Source: a virus. From it: a stretch of DNA of 57,545 bases. A program made the translations under genes and the position numbers. Under the pieces are notes generated by a model. That model was not told the origin of the DNA. It ran no database searches and saw nothing but the letters and a program-made list of their open reading frames with translations. Location: positions 1 to 57,545 of IMG/VR virus record IMGVR_UViG_3300010413_000035. One strand, given 5' to 3'. This document shows positions 24,168 through 33,318 of the stretch, in pieces (within the stretch, counting starts at the first letter, position 1; every line of letters starts with the position of its first letter).

Positions 24168-27100
24168 ATGGGAGTTATAGTTGGACAGTTAGAAGTTCAA
24201 ATTAACGGAGACGCCTCTAATCTTTCATCTAGTTTAAACAATATAAAAAGTGATGGTTTGAAATTTACAAGCAGTTTACAAGGAAATGTTAGTAATTTAT
24301 TGAGTAGTTTTGGTGGCTTAGGTAGTGGAATTAGTGTCGCTTTAACTGGAGCTATTACACTTTTTGATACAATTGGAAATGCAATTAAATCAGTTGGTAC
24401 TAATTTAACTCAATATTTAACTGTTCCATTGGCAGCTGCTTCGACAGCCGTTTTTACTTTTGGGAAAAATTTTGAATCTGAAATGTCAAAAGTTACCGGA
24501 CTTGTTGGGGTATCAACAGACCAAGTTGACGAATGGGGAACTACTATTTTAGATTTAGCTCCTACGATTGGGCAAACCCCCCAAAATTTAGCCGAGGGAC
24601 TTTTTTATGTTACAAGTGCTGGAATAAAAGGAGCAGAGGCGATGGAAGTTTTAGAAATGTCTGGAAAAGCAGCCTCTGCTGGGTTAGGCGAAACTGCAAC
24701 AATAGCCGATTTAGTTACCTCGGCTATGAATGCTTACGGCTCGGAAAACTTAAGTGCATCCCAAGCGACAGATATACTTGTTGCAGCCGTTCGGGAAGGT
24801 AAAGCCGAGGCATCGGAACTCGCAGCCTCAATGGGGCAGGTTTTGCCGATTGCAAGTGAAATGGGGGTATCATTCGACCAAGTCGCAGCTGCCCAGGCTG
24901 CAATGACACGTACTGGGACGAGTGCAAGTGAGGCAAGTACGCAATTAAAAGCAATAATGAGTGGGTTGTTAAAGCCTTCTGTCCAAGCCGAGGAGGCATT
25001 GGCTGGAATGGGAACATCAAGTGCAGAATTAAGAAAAAGTATTAAAGAAAAAGGATTAATTAGTACTTTAGGTGATTTAAGAACTTTGACAAATAAATAC
25101 GGTGAGGACGCTATGGCTAAGGTATTTCCTAACATTAGAGCCTTGTCTGGTGTCCTTGATTTAATGGGGTCAAATGCTGACGATAATATTGAAATATTCG
25201 ACAGTGTTGCTGATAGTACTGGTTCATTAGATAAAGCTTTTCAGTCTGCAGCTGAAACTGCCGATTTCAAATGGAATCAAGCTTTAAGTCAATTACAAAG
25301 TACGGCAATCACTTTTTTTGATACTTTAAAAGTTGCAGCAATCCCAATATTAGAAAAATTAGTTGAAGTATTAAAGTGGGTCTCGGATTCTTTTAATTCA
25401 TTATCTCCAACAATGCAAAAAGCTACTTTAATTTTTGCGACAGGTTTGGCTGTCCTCGGACCAGCTTTGACACTAATAGGGACGGCAATATCGGCACTTA
25501 TACCAACTATACTTGGAATTGCGACCACTTTTCTGGCTGTTACTACTTCAGTTATTTTATTTGGGGGAATAATGGCTGGAATCATTGCAATAATATCAGC
25601 AGTTGTTGTTGCAATAGGAGGCTTAGTTGCATCTTTTATAAAATTATATAAAAGTAATGCAGAATTTAGAAAAAACGTGCAGACTACATGGAATAAAATA
25701 AAAGAAACAGCAATTGATGTTTTTAATTATATAAAATTAATTATTACAAAAACTTTTAATAAAATAAAAGAATTTTGGGATAAACATGGGGAAACTATTT
25801 TAAATATTTTTGAAAAAGTATGGAATGTAGTTTTAAATATAATAAATGATGCTTTAACTTTTATACAAACTATAATAAAATCAGCGACATCAATTATAAA
25901 CGGTGATTGGGAAACTGCTTGGAATTTAATTAAAGATTTATTTTCCCAAAAATGGGAAGAGATAAAAACTGTATTCTCAACTGTATTTTCAATATTAGTA
26001 AATTATGCAAAACAAAAATTTGTAGAGTTAAAAGATGCAATAGTAGCTAAATTAATTGAAACAAAAAATTCAATTGTTGAATGGTTTGTTAATTTGCCAA
26101 CAATGGCAGCAGAGCAATTGGAATTATTTAAAACTTCAATTCAAACTAAATTTGATGAAATTAAAGAAAATATTTTATTAAAACTTGAAGAATGGAAACA
26201 AGCTATTATTGAATGGTTTCAAACAATGCCAGAAAATTTAGTATCATTATTGGAATCATGGAAAGAAATTTTAATAAATTATTTCAATGAACAAAACGAG
26301 GAAAATAAAAAACAATTTGCAATATGGTGGGAGGCTATTAAAGAATGGTTTACATCAATACCAGAAAAAATCAAAGCAAAACTTGAAACATGGAAAGAAA
26401 CTATTATAAATTTTTATAATGAAACTAAAGAAAAAATAGCTACTAAATTAAATGAATGGTGGGAGACTATTAAAACATGGTTTTCTAATGCTCCAGGGAA
26501 AATTAAAGGATTTTTGAATAATTGGTGGAATACTATGGCTCAATGGTATGAAAACGCAAAAGCCAAAATAAAAACCAAATTGGAAGGCTGGTGGCAAACT
26601 ATAAAAAGTTGGTTTTCATCAGTTCCCGAAAAATCCGAAATTAAAAATTCTGGGTCAAAAATGGTGGATAAAATTGCCAAAGGGGCAAAAGATAAAAAAT
26701 CAGATTTTACGGAAAAACTAGGGAAATTAATTGTTGATGTAGCATTGGCAGCATTAGCAGTCGCAGCCGTTACTTTAGTCGCAACTGGTCGAGAAATTGT
26801 AAAAAGAATAATTTCTGGGGTTGGAAAAGTTAGTTTAAAAAGTGCTGGTCAAAAAATTGTAAAATCTTTATTGTCTGGAATTAAATCAATGTATTCTAAC
26901 GTGTCAAATGTTTGTTATTCGTTAGCATCTAAGATTAGAGATTTTTTCCCTTTTAGTCCTGCAAAAGTCGGACCTTTAAAAGATATTGACAAAATGGACT
27001 TTGGAACTTCAATCGCAAAAAGTATTAACAAATCTTATGTTGATGTAATTCCATCTGTCGGAAATTTAGCCGAAACAATTAGTGGGGGATTAATTAATGA

Positions 27101-27254
27101 TATGGAATCAGCCAATTTAAGTGTAGCTGGGGCAACAACTGGAAAAAGTTTAAGTATTGGAAATATTAATGTTGATACTGTTCAAGATGCAACTGAATTT
27201 TTAAAAGAATTAAAAAAAGAAATTACAAAAAGGACTGGAAGTAGGTTTTTATAA
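24168..27254 (+). CDS. tape measure protein
   Basis: 1028 residues. The N-terminal 400 or so residues carry the TP901-type tape measure domain (GVSFDQVAAAQAAMTRTGTS; LGETATIADLVTSAMNAYGS). Then come hydrophobic segments (about 415-500) and a long Trp-rich amphipathic repeat region (about 640-820) with a W...I..WF...P..I pattern. At about 1.5 angstrom per residue this predicts a tail of about 150 nm. It sets tail length and helps DNA ejection. Confidence 0.95.
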   Translation: MGVIVGQLEVQINGDASNLSSSLNNIKSDGLKFTSSLQGNVSNLLSSFGGLGSGISVALTGAITLFDTIGNAIKSVGTNLTQYLTVPLAAASTAVFTFGKNFESEMSKVTGLVGVSTDQVDEWGTTILDLAPTIGQTPQNLAEGLFYVTSAGIKGAEAMEVLEMSGKAASAGLGETATIADLVTSAMNAYGSENLSASQATDILVAAVREGKAEASELAASMGQVLPIASEMGVSFDQVAAAQAAMTRTGTSASEASTQLKAIMSGLLKPSVQAEEALAGMGTSSAELRKSIKEKGLISTLGDLRTLTNKYGEDAMAKVFPNIRALSGVLDLMGSNADDNIEIFDSVADSTGSLDKAFQSAAETADFKWNQALSQLQSTAITFFDTLKVAAIPILEKLVEVLKWVSDSFNSLSPTMQKATLIFATGLAVLGPALTLIGTAISALIPTILGIATTFLAVTTSVILFGGIMAGIIAIISAVVVAIGGLVASFIKLYKSNAEFRKNVQTTWNKIKETAIDVFNYIKLIITKTFNKIKEFWDKHGETILNIFEKVWNVVLNIINDALTFIQTIIKSATSIINGDWETAWNLIKDLFSQKWEEIKTVFSTVFSILVNYAKQKFVELKDAIVAKLIETKNSIVEWFVNLPTMAAEQLELFKTSIQTKFDEIKENILLKLEEWKQAIIEWFQTMPENLVSLLESWKEILINYFNEQNEENKKQFAIWWEAIKEWFTSIPEKIKAKLETWKETIINFYNETKEKIATKLNEWWETIKTWFSNAPGKIKGFLNNWWNTMAQWYENAKAKIKTKLEGWWQTIKSWFSSVPEKSEIKNSGSKMVDKIAKGAKDKKSDFTEKLGKLIVDVALAALAVAAVTLVATGREIVKRIISGVGKVSLKSAGQKIVKSLLSGIKSMYSNVSNVCYSLASKIRDFFPFSPAKVGPLKDIDKMDFGTSIAKSINKSYVDVIPSVGNLAETISGGLINDMESANLSVAGATTGKSLSIGNINVDTVQDATEFLKELKKEITKRTGSRFL

Positions 27255-27255
27255 A

Positions 27256-28809
27256 ATGTCTATATTTACATTATTAATTGATAATAAAAAATTAAAAGAA
27301 GGTTTAAAAGTTAAAGCATCAACATTAAAATTTAACTTTGCCGAGCCAGGGACTGTATCTACTTTAACTTTTGACATGATTGATAACAATATATCTGGGG
27401 TTCCATTAGTCAAAGAAGATATAATTGGAAAACCAATTAAATTATATGATTCAAATGGGAATTTAGAATTTGGTGGTCAATTAGATGAGCCAGAAATTAA
27501 TAAAATTGATGAATACCCAAAATATAAAATTCGCATGATTGCTCTTGACTGGCATTATATGACAAAAACAAAATATGTTAATAATAATTATAGTAGGCAA
27601 TTAATATCTAATTTATTTAAACAAATTGTAGATGATTATTTAGCATTAGATGGGATTTGGTATGATTCAACAAGTATACAAGAAACAACAGATTTATATG
27701 TGGCTGCAACATATGATTATACTTTGATAAGTGATTCTTTTGACGAATTATGCGAACTTATAAACTGGCAATGGAAAATAGATGCAAATAAAAAAATATA
27801 TTTCAATGATACCAGGACGGATGTTGGGGAAAGTTTAATTGAAAACAATGGAAGATACAGACCCAAAAGTTTATATTTCAATTGTAATAGAGACGAATAT
27901 TCAAACCAACAAATTTTAAAAAATGTAACTGGTATTACAAACCAGTTAACTGAATATATTGGGAGATGGTTTGATGATACAAATACTTTTAATGTATTAT
28001 ACCCAATTAACTCAGTTCCTGAAATTTACGAGTCGGCTTGGGAAAATAGACTAAATCCCTTAGAAAGTGAAAGAATTGACCCTTCATTGGTTGGAATTAA
28101 AAATGTTTCTTCTGATGAGGACGGGTATATTTATTTCTGGAACAAAGGCTCGACCGAAATTTCAAAATCCGAAAACCACGTAATTACGTCAGGAAGATAT
28201 TTAATTTGCAAATATTACGGGCAATATTCTTATACAATAGTTAAAACTGATAGTTCCCAAATCTCTGCGAGGTCGGCTATTGAAGGGACACAAGGTTTAT
28301 ATCAATTTGTAAGAGATGGCTCGGAAATTGAAAGTTTGGATATAGGCGAGGAAAAGGCAAGTGCATTACTAGAAAGATATAACCAAATTGCAAAAAAAAT
28401 AAATGTTGAAAGTTATAATATTAATTGGGAAATTGGTCAAATTGTTGATGTTATAATTCCAAGTTTTGGAGTTAATAGTTTAGTAAGTGAAGGAAATGGT
28501 TATTTAGTTATTGAAAAGAAAATTGATAATATTGGTCATTTATTTTTAAAAAGTTATACGCTTTGCGATGGTGGTGCTATTGGTGGCTGGGCTACATTTT
28601 ATTCTAAATGGTTAAATTATCAAGTTAAAGACTGGACATTAAGGGAAGATGTTGAAATTTCACAAGTTTATTTATCTGAAGAAGCAACAAACCCAGGTGG
28701 GACTATTGTTTGTAATAGAATTACAGCATTAGCTCCGTCGACTTCATTAGCTCCGTCGACTTCATTAGCTCCAGGCACTTTGGTTGCAAGTAATACATAT
28801 TATGATTAA
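27256..28809 (+). CDS. tail hub / baseplate protein (gp27/late-control-D-like)
   Basis: 517 residues, starting one base after the tape measure stop. The first 400 or so residues have the pattern of tail hub proteins (LIDNKKLKEGLKVKASTL near the start; a GQLDEPEI turn; a LTEYIGRWFDD segment). The C-terminus has a short tandem LAPSTS repeat (28728-28775). No separate distal tail protein is evident, so this protein may take that role as well. Assigned by position and general pattern. Confidence 0.75.
   Translation: MSIFTLLIDNKKLKEGLKVKASTLKFNFAEPGTVSTLTFDMIDNNISGVPLVKEDIIGKPIKLYDSNGNLEFGGQLDEPEINKIDEYPKYKIRMIALDWHYMTKTKYVNNNYSRQLISNLFKQIVDDYLALDGIWYDSTSIQETTDLYVAATYDYTLISDSFDELCELINWQWKIDANKKIYFNDTRTDVGESLIENNGRYRPKSLYFNCNRDEYSNQQILKNVTGITNQLTEYIGRWFDDTNTFNVLYPINSVPEIYESAWENRLNPLESERIDPSLVGIKNVSSDEDGYIYFWNKGSTEISKSENHVITSGRYLICKYYGQYSYTIVKTDSSQISARSAIEGTQGLYQFVRDGSEIESLDIGEEKASALLERYNQIAKKINVESYNINWEIGQIVDVIIPSFGVNSLVSEGNGYLVIEKKIDNIGHLFLKSYTLCDGGAIGGWATFYSKWLNYQVKDWTLREDVEISQVYLSEEATNPGGTIVCNRITALAPSTSLAPSTSLAPGTLVASNTYYD
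28730..28772 (+). repeat. 18-bp tandem repeat within the tail hub gene
   Basis: The unit AGCTCCGTCGACTTCATT occurs twice with a partial third copy and encodes LAPSTS. The GC-rich unit stands out from its AT-rich surroundings. Such repeats are prone to length change and may give a flexible linker. Confidence 0.85.
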
Positions 28810-28829
28810 TTTAAGGGAGTTGACTTATA

Positions 28830-29315
28830 ATGATTGAAGAAACAATAAAAAGAATTGGCATAGTTAGAATTATAAAAACAGATATTGTTAAAAATAAAGT
28901 TGTAAAAGATTATACAATTAAAAATAGAATTACAAATAATGCTTTGGACGAAATGCTAAAAATTTATTATGATCCTACAGTTGACATGCAATTAAATTTT
29001 GTTGCAATCGGAGACGACAACACTGCTGTCTCTGATTCTTCAACTAGACTATATAATGAAGTATTTAGAACACCTGTCCTGTCAAGAATAAGGACTGGGG
29101 TCGGTCAAGTAGTATCAAGGGCAATTATTAAAGCAGACGAGCCGACAGACTATAGTGGGAATATAACATTTTATGAAATGGGATTTTTTTGTTCTCCAAG
29201 TGCGTATTATTATGTTAATTCTGGTATACTATTATCGAGAATAGTTGTAAATGAAACTAAAACATCAACTGAACAGTTAGAAATTCAAAGAACCGATATT
29301 TTTGAAAGGGGATAA
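28830..29315 (+). CDS. tail/baseplate protein, 161 aa
   Basis: Residues about 28-100 (DYTIKNRITNNALDEMLKIY; VAIGDDNTAVSDSSTRLYNE) resemble short tail fibre or baseplate components of Gram-positive phages. Beta-rich. Follows the hub with AAGGGAGTTGACTTATA before the ATG. Probably a structural adaptor for the receptor-binding protein. Confidence 0.72.
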   Translation: MIEETIKRIGIVRIIKTDIVKNKVVKDYTIKNRITNNALDEMLKIYYDPTVDMQLNFVAIGDDNTAVSDSSTRLYNEVFRTPVLSRIRTGVGQVVSRAIIKADEPTDYSGNITFYEMGFFCSPSAYYYVNSGILLSRIVVNETKTSTEQLEIQRTDIFERG

Positions 29316-29319
29316 AATA

Positions 29320-29661
29320 ATGTCAAAATTAAATGCTGAATATCGAATAAAAAATAAAAATCAAATTGAAGAAGCTAAAACTGAGGCTTTTCAAAATTTT
29401 TGTATTCAATATTTTAATCAAATAAGGGATAAAATTGATTATGAATTAACAACAACTACCAAAGAAGATGGCGAGGAATATGTATTATGCTCGGCTAATT
29501 TGCCAGTTATAACCAAAAAAATAGAAGCTGAAAATATTATTTATAAAGAGCCTAAAATTGAAAATCAAGAAAATTTAATTGAAGAAATTTTAACTGATGA
29601 AGAAAAAGAAAAAGAAAAAGAAAAAGAAAAAGAAAAAGAAAAAGAAACAAAAGTCAAATGA
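29320..29661 (+). CDS. hypothetical tail-region protein with Lys-Glu repeat tail
   Basis: 113 residues from the ATG behind GAAAGGGGATAAAATA. The C-terminus is a simple KE repeat encoded by a GAAAAA hexamer run (29604-29645). N-terminal 70 residues helical. The extreme charge of the tail may be a spacer or simply a slippage product. Function unknown. Confidence 0.7.
   Translation: MSKLNAEYRIKNKNQIEEAKTEAFQNFCIQYFNQIRDKIDYELTTTTKEDGEEYVLCSANLPVITKKIEAENIIYKEPKIENQENLIEEILTDEEKEKEKEKEKEKEKETKVK
29604..29646 (+). repeat. GAAAAA hexanucleotide microsatellite
   Basis: About seven tandem GAAAAA units coding for a (KE)n tract at the end of the 29320-29661 protein. In frame and likely length-variable through slippage. 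Confidence 0.9.
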
Positions 29662-29697
29662 TAAAATGTTTAATTTAACAGAAAGTGGGGGGACTTT

Positions 29698-31422
29698 ATG
29701 GAATCTGGTAAATTTGTCGAATTAACATTTATAAATACAGTTGCAGCACCTGCTATTGATGCAGATAATTTAAACGAAATGCAACGAGTTTTAGAAATGA
29801 CGGACGATTATTTAAGAAGAGACCCATCAATTGCACTTAATAAATATATAGAATATTTTTACATGAGAAATAAAAAAGAATTGGAAATTTTTGCTGATGT
29901 TAGTGATTGGAATCCAAATAATTCAAGTTATGCAACTTTAAGTGATGAAAAAGACGAAAATGTAATGAATTCTAACTGTGTAAAAGCAGAATCACTGACA
30001 GCAGTAGCTAGTCAATTTGTTGGAATGTATCAAACTTTGTCTACTCCAATCGATTTGACAGTTTTTAACGATGGGAGCAGTTCTGCAACGTCAGATTTAA
30101 TGGTACTTTATGTTTATATTGATGATGTTGCCAATTGGGGAGGACTTCAATTAAGAATAGGTGATGATTTTTCTAATTGTTATTATATGGGCTGGTTTGC
30201 TAGTAGTTTAATAACTGGTTGGAATGCACTATATTTTTCTAAGGCTTCAATGACAACATATGGAACACCAACTGGCTTTAATAGTATATCTTATTTAAGG
30301 GTTGTGGCTTATCAATCATCATCTCCAAATATTGGAGACTATTTTTACGCACAATACCTTGGAATTATAAGGGAAGACCCAGCTTATAGTGGATATCCAA
30401 ATGTATCACAATTAATGGAAGAGTCTGGGTATGGACTTTTTTATAATATACACCATCATGTCTGGGACGTGTATTATGACAATTATATTGATAGGCTTGT
30501 ATTATTCCAGCCTAATCCAATAAGCTCAACAAATTCACTTAGTGTTTCATATCTATTTATATCATTTGTTGCAAAAATGGAATTATATTCTATGAATCCA
30601 GGATATACCAATTCATTTATCTGGAGGGTAGATTCTAATAATTTTGTTGAGATTTATATTTCAAGTGATACATTATATTTAGATGCAACTGAGGCAAGTG
30701 TTTTAACCCAGACTAGTGTTGCATTAGATGAAGCTTTAACAAAACATGAAAGAGTAAATTTTTTTATTGAAAAAAATTATTCATTGGTTAGAGTTATAAT
30801 GCGAAAAGGTGCAGAAAGTATAAAAATTTTAGAATATGTAACTTCATTTTCAAATGATACTTCAGGATATATGTATTTTGGGGAAAATAGCACAAATAAT
30901 CAAGGGTTAATCGCTGATTTTGTAATAAGTAATAGTTTGCAAAGTTTGAATTTATATAATGAAAATAATTATCAAATTATCAAAAAAACTATAACTCAAG
31001 AATTTGCTAATACTACATTAGTAGATATTGAAGAATTAACTGCAAAATTAGAGCCTAATGCAACATATGAAGTAACAATTTATTTAAGTGCTAATAATGA
31101 CAATAATGCTTATGATTTGAGGGTTATATGGAATAATACAAATTGTACTACAATAGCATTAAGACACGTATCTGGTCCGAATAGTTCTATGACAGATGTT
31201 TCTAACACAAATGTTAGAAAGTCAGTTTCAAGTATGGGATCAAATGCCTATTACGGAATTGACGGGTCTGGAACTGCATCAAGTGTTATAGAAAAAATAG
31301 TTGTTAGAACTGGTAAAAATGGGGGAATAGCTCAACCTCAAGCCTCGCAATATAGTGCGAGTGCAACATACCCAACAACACTATCATTAAATAGCTTTAT
31401 GACAGTTGTGAAAATACATTAA
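29698..31422 (+). CDS. tail fibre / receptor-binding protein candidate
   Basis: 574 residues. The N-terminal 45 residues (FVELTFINTVAAPAIDADNL, then NEMQRVLEMTDDYLRR) look like a virion-attachment segment of phage tail proteins. Residues about 60-200 and 250-420 are beta-rich, jelly-roll-like regions that could bind carbohydrate (for example SFIWRVDSNNFVEIYI followed by SSDTLYLDA). It is the largest protein after the hub, just before the lysis genes, so it is the best candidate for host recognition. Binding specificity cannot be read. Confidence 0.75.
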   Translation: MESGKFVELTFINTVAAPAIDADNLNEMQRVLEMTDDYLRRDPSIALNKYIEYFYMRNKKELEIFADVSDWNPNNSSYATLSDEKDENVMNSNCVKAESLTAVASQFVGMYQTLSTPIDLTVFNDGSSSATSDLMVLYVYIDDVANWGGLQLRIGDDFSNCYYMGWFASSLITGWNALYFSKASMTTYGTPTGFNSISYLRVVAYQSSSPNIGDYFYAQYLGIIREDPAYSGYPNVSQLMEESGYGLFYNIHHHVWDVYYDNYIDRLVLFQPNPISSTNSLSVSYLFISFVAKMELYSMNPGYTNSFIWRVDSNNFVEIYISSDTLYLDATEASVLTQTSVALDEALTKHERVNFFIEKNYSLVRVIMRKGAESIKILEYVTSFSNDTSGYMYFGENSTNNQGLIADFVISNSLQSLNLYNENNYQIIKKTITQEFANTTLVDIEELTAKLEPNATYEVTIYLSANNDNNAYDLRVIWNNTNCTTIALRHVSGPNSSMTDVSNTNVRKSVSSMGSNAYYGIDGSGTASSVIEKIVVRTGKNGGIAQPQASQYSASATYPTTLSLNSFMTVVKIH

Positions 31423-31473
31423 CAAATAAAAAAAAAATAATTTTTAAATAAGGAATGTAAAGGAAGAATGAAA

Positions 31474-31812
31474 ATGGAAGACAAAGCTTTGGAATTAATT
31501 TTAAATCAAATAAATAATAATGTATCAGATTTAAAAAAGGAAATATTAGACATTAGGCAAACAAGTGCCAAAGATGACGAAAAAATACAAAATTCAATCC
31601 AATCACTTAATAATAAATTAGATAATATTATTAGTGAATATAATAAAAAGTTTGAGGAATATGTAAAAAAAAATGATTGTGAAAAAACCGTCCAAAACTC
31701 CAAAGAAAATGCCTCAAATTTAACTACTAAAAATTTAATGTTAATTAATAGTGGTATATTGGGGGCTTTGGAAATTATTAAATATATAGTTACTGCTTTA
31801 GTAGCTAAATAA
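31474..31812 (+). CDS. XhlA-like holin/hemolysin candidate
   Basis: 112 residues. AAAGGAAG at 31459-31466 suits the ATG at 31474 better than that at 31468. Residues about 1-80 are a coiled coil rich in Asn, Lys and Glu. The C-terminus (about 90-110, NSGILGALEIIKYIVTALV) is a single membrane helix. This matches XhlA/BhlA-type lysis accessory proteins, and it lies directly before the amidase. Confidence 0.78.
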   Translation: MEDKALELILNQINNNVSDLKKEILDIRQTSAKDDEKIQNSIQSLNNKLDNIISEYNKKFEEYVKKNDCEKTVQNSKENASNLTTKNLMLINSGILGALEIIKYIVTALVAK

Positions 31813-31824
31813 AGGAGATATGTT

Positions 31825-32559
31825 ATGAATAATATTTACGGTGTAGATTACCAAGAAAAACAAATTGCTTATAATAGGACATCAAAAACAAGAACCAGAT
31901 ATAATATCCTTGGTTTGGTAGTTCATGGAACTGCAAATTTAAGTAAAACTGCAGATGCAAAAGCTCATTATAATTATTTTAATGGGGGTAATAGAAACTC
32001 CTCAGCTGATTATTTTGTAGATAATACAGGTATTATAAGAATTAATGACTGGAAAAAATATTATACTTGGCATATTGGGGATTATAAAAATAGGGGACTA
32101 TCAGCTCCAAAACATGGATTATATAATAAAAACACAGTTTCAATTGAAATTTGCGTAAATAATTATAATGATAGTGCAAAAATGAAAGCAACTATTGATA
32201 ATACAATAAAATTAGCATGTTATTTAATTAAGAATGAAATTTATTTAAAACCTGATAGTGTATATAGGCACTTTGATGTTACTACAAAATTTTGTCCAGG
32301 AGCTGGATATGATTGCGTTGACTTGGATAATCCTGAAATTGCACCAAACTGGAAAAGCTTTAAAAGCAATTTAACAAAATTATATAATAGTGTTGGAACT
32401 GGAAATATTGATTTAAGTGAAGAAGAAAAAACAACAACATCAACCAAAACAACATATTTTGTACAAGCTGGAGCATTTAGTAAAAAAACAAATGCTGAGG
32501 AACTTATAACAAAATTGAAAAAAGATGGATACAATGCTATTTTAAAAACATCATATTAA
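31825..32559 (+). CDS. endolysin: N-acetylmuramoyl-L-alanine amidase with SPOR domain
   Basis: 244 residues. The Amidase_2 domain has zinc ligands H34 (VVHGTA), H149 (YRHFD) and C157 (KFCPG), plus catalytic-site E108 (SIEIC). A Thr-rich linker (about 197-208) leads to a C-terminal SPOR-like domain (YFVQAGAFSKKTNAEELITK) that would bind peptidoglycan. It has no signal peptide, so release depends on the holin. Last gene of the late operon. Confidence 0.93.
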   Translation: MNNIYGVDYQEKQIAYNRTSKTRTRYNILGLVVHGTANLSKTADAKAHYNYFNGGNRNSSADYFVDNTGIIRINDWKKYYTWHIGDYKNRGLSAPKHGLYNKNTVSIEICVNNYNDSAKMKATIDNTIKLACYLIKNEIYLKPDSVYRHFDVTTKFCPGAGYDCVDLDNPEIAPNWKSFKSNLTKLYNSVGTGNIDLSEEEKTTTSTKTTYFVQAGAFSKKTNAEELITKLKKDGYNAILKTSY

Positions 32560-32612
32560 TAGTATAATAAAGTATACATTGGATTAGGAAAATAACAAAA
32601 CTCAGGTAAAAT

Positions 32613-32648
32613 AAAAAAAGTAACTAATTTAGGTTAGTTACTTTTTTA
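32613..32648. terminator. bidirectional terminator between late and minus-strand genes
   Basis: Perfect 14-bp stem (32614-32627 with 32634-32647) with A- and T-tracts on both sides. It serves the late operon and the convergent minus-strand operon. Confidence 0.94.
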
Positions 32649-32659
32649 TTATCCTTTCA

Positions 32660-33079
32660 TTATTCCCATTTTTGAGTTATTCTATTATATTTTTTCTTTA
32701 AATTATTAACTACTTTTTCTTTATCTTCATTTAATACTTTCATAGTATCAGTTAAACTATTTATATCAGGGTTTTTTCTTGAAATATCATTTAATGTATT
32801 ATTAATTATTTCTGCAGTTTTTAATAAATCACTCAAATCATTAAGTATTTCTTTATTTTTACTTAATTTAAGCAAATCATTATTAAAATTTTTAAATAGT
32901 TCTTGGAATTTATCAAAATCTTGTATATTAAAATTTTTAAAAATATTATCAAAAAAATTCTTAATATTAATTAAATTTTTTGAATTTTTTTGATTACTTA
33001 AGAAAATATAAATACTTAATAGTATTACAACTATTATTAATACTACATTAAAGACTAAAGTTAATTTTAAAATATCCAT
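32660..33079 (-). CDS. membrane-anchored coiled-coil protein
   Basis: 139 residues. Residues 5-29 form a strongly hydrophobic N-terminal membrane helix, followed by a long helical Asn/Lys/Asp-rich region. A GGAGGATTCATAA ribosome binding site lies inside the end of the upstream gene. It is the last gene of the Bet operon, so it is not obviously recombination-related. Possibly a membrane-associated exclusion or scaffold function; unknown. Confidence 0.72.
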   Translation of the reverse strand: MDILKLTLVFNVVLIIVVILLSIYIFLSNQKNSKNLINIKNFFDNIFKNFNIQDFDKFQELFKNFNNDLLKLSKNKEILNDLSDLLKTAEIINNTLNDISRKNPDINSLTDTMKVLNEDKEKVVNNLKKKYNRITQKWE

Positions 33080-33268
33080 TTATGAATCCTCCTCAGATTT
33101 TTGTTTTAAATAATTTGTTATTGCCTCTTCTAAAATATTAAATAATTTTTTATTAGATAACATTTGATAATTTTTTAAATTTCTATATAAATTAAAATTT
33201 AGTTTTAATTGTGTTGTTTTAATAAGCTTTGGGTCATAATCATAATTTTTAAATTTAAATTTTAGCAT
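33080..33268 (-). CDS. ribbon-helix-helix-like small protein
   Basis: 62 residues. The start chosen is the ATG at 33268, with AAGGGG ten bases upstream; an in-frame ATG at 33277 is too close to it. After a basic N-terminus, residues about 20-58 (TTQLKLNFNLYRNLKNYQML; KKLFNILEEAITNYLKQ) follow the beta-helix-helix pattern of Arc/MetJ-type DNA-binding proteins. It directly abuts the membrane protein gene downstream. Possibly a regulator of the Bet/RecD divergent promoters. Confidence 0.62.
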   Translation of the reverse strand: MLKFKFKNYDYDPKLIKTTQLKLNFNLYRNLKNYQMLSNKKLFNILEEAITNYLKQKSEEDS

Positions 33269-33318
33269 TTTTCCCATTCCCCTTTTAGTGTTTTAAAATA
33301 TTTCATTTTTAGAAACTC

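Noticed and set aside
24533-24802. Overlapping plus-strand frame within the tape measure gene
   Set aside because: Cys/Arg/Ser-rich product unlike other proteins here, no ribosome binding site, fully inside a real gene.
24724-25135. Long minus-strand frames inside the tape measure gene
   Set aside because: Low-information products opposite a well-supported gene, without ribosome binding sites. They are shadows of a codon-biased stretch.
29604-29646. Lys-Glu repeat as a functional domain
   Set aside because: A pure hexanucleotide run at the end of a gene is more simply explained by replication slippage.
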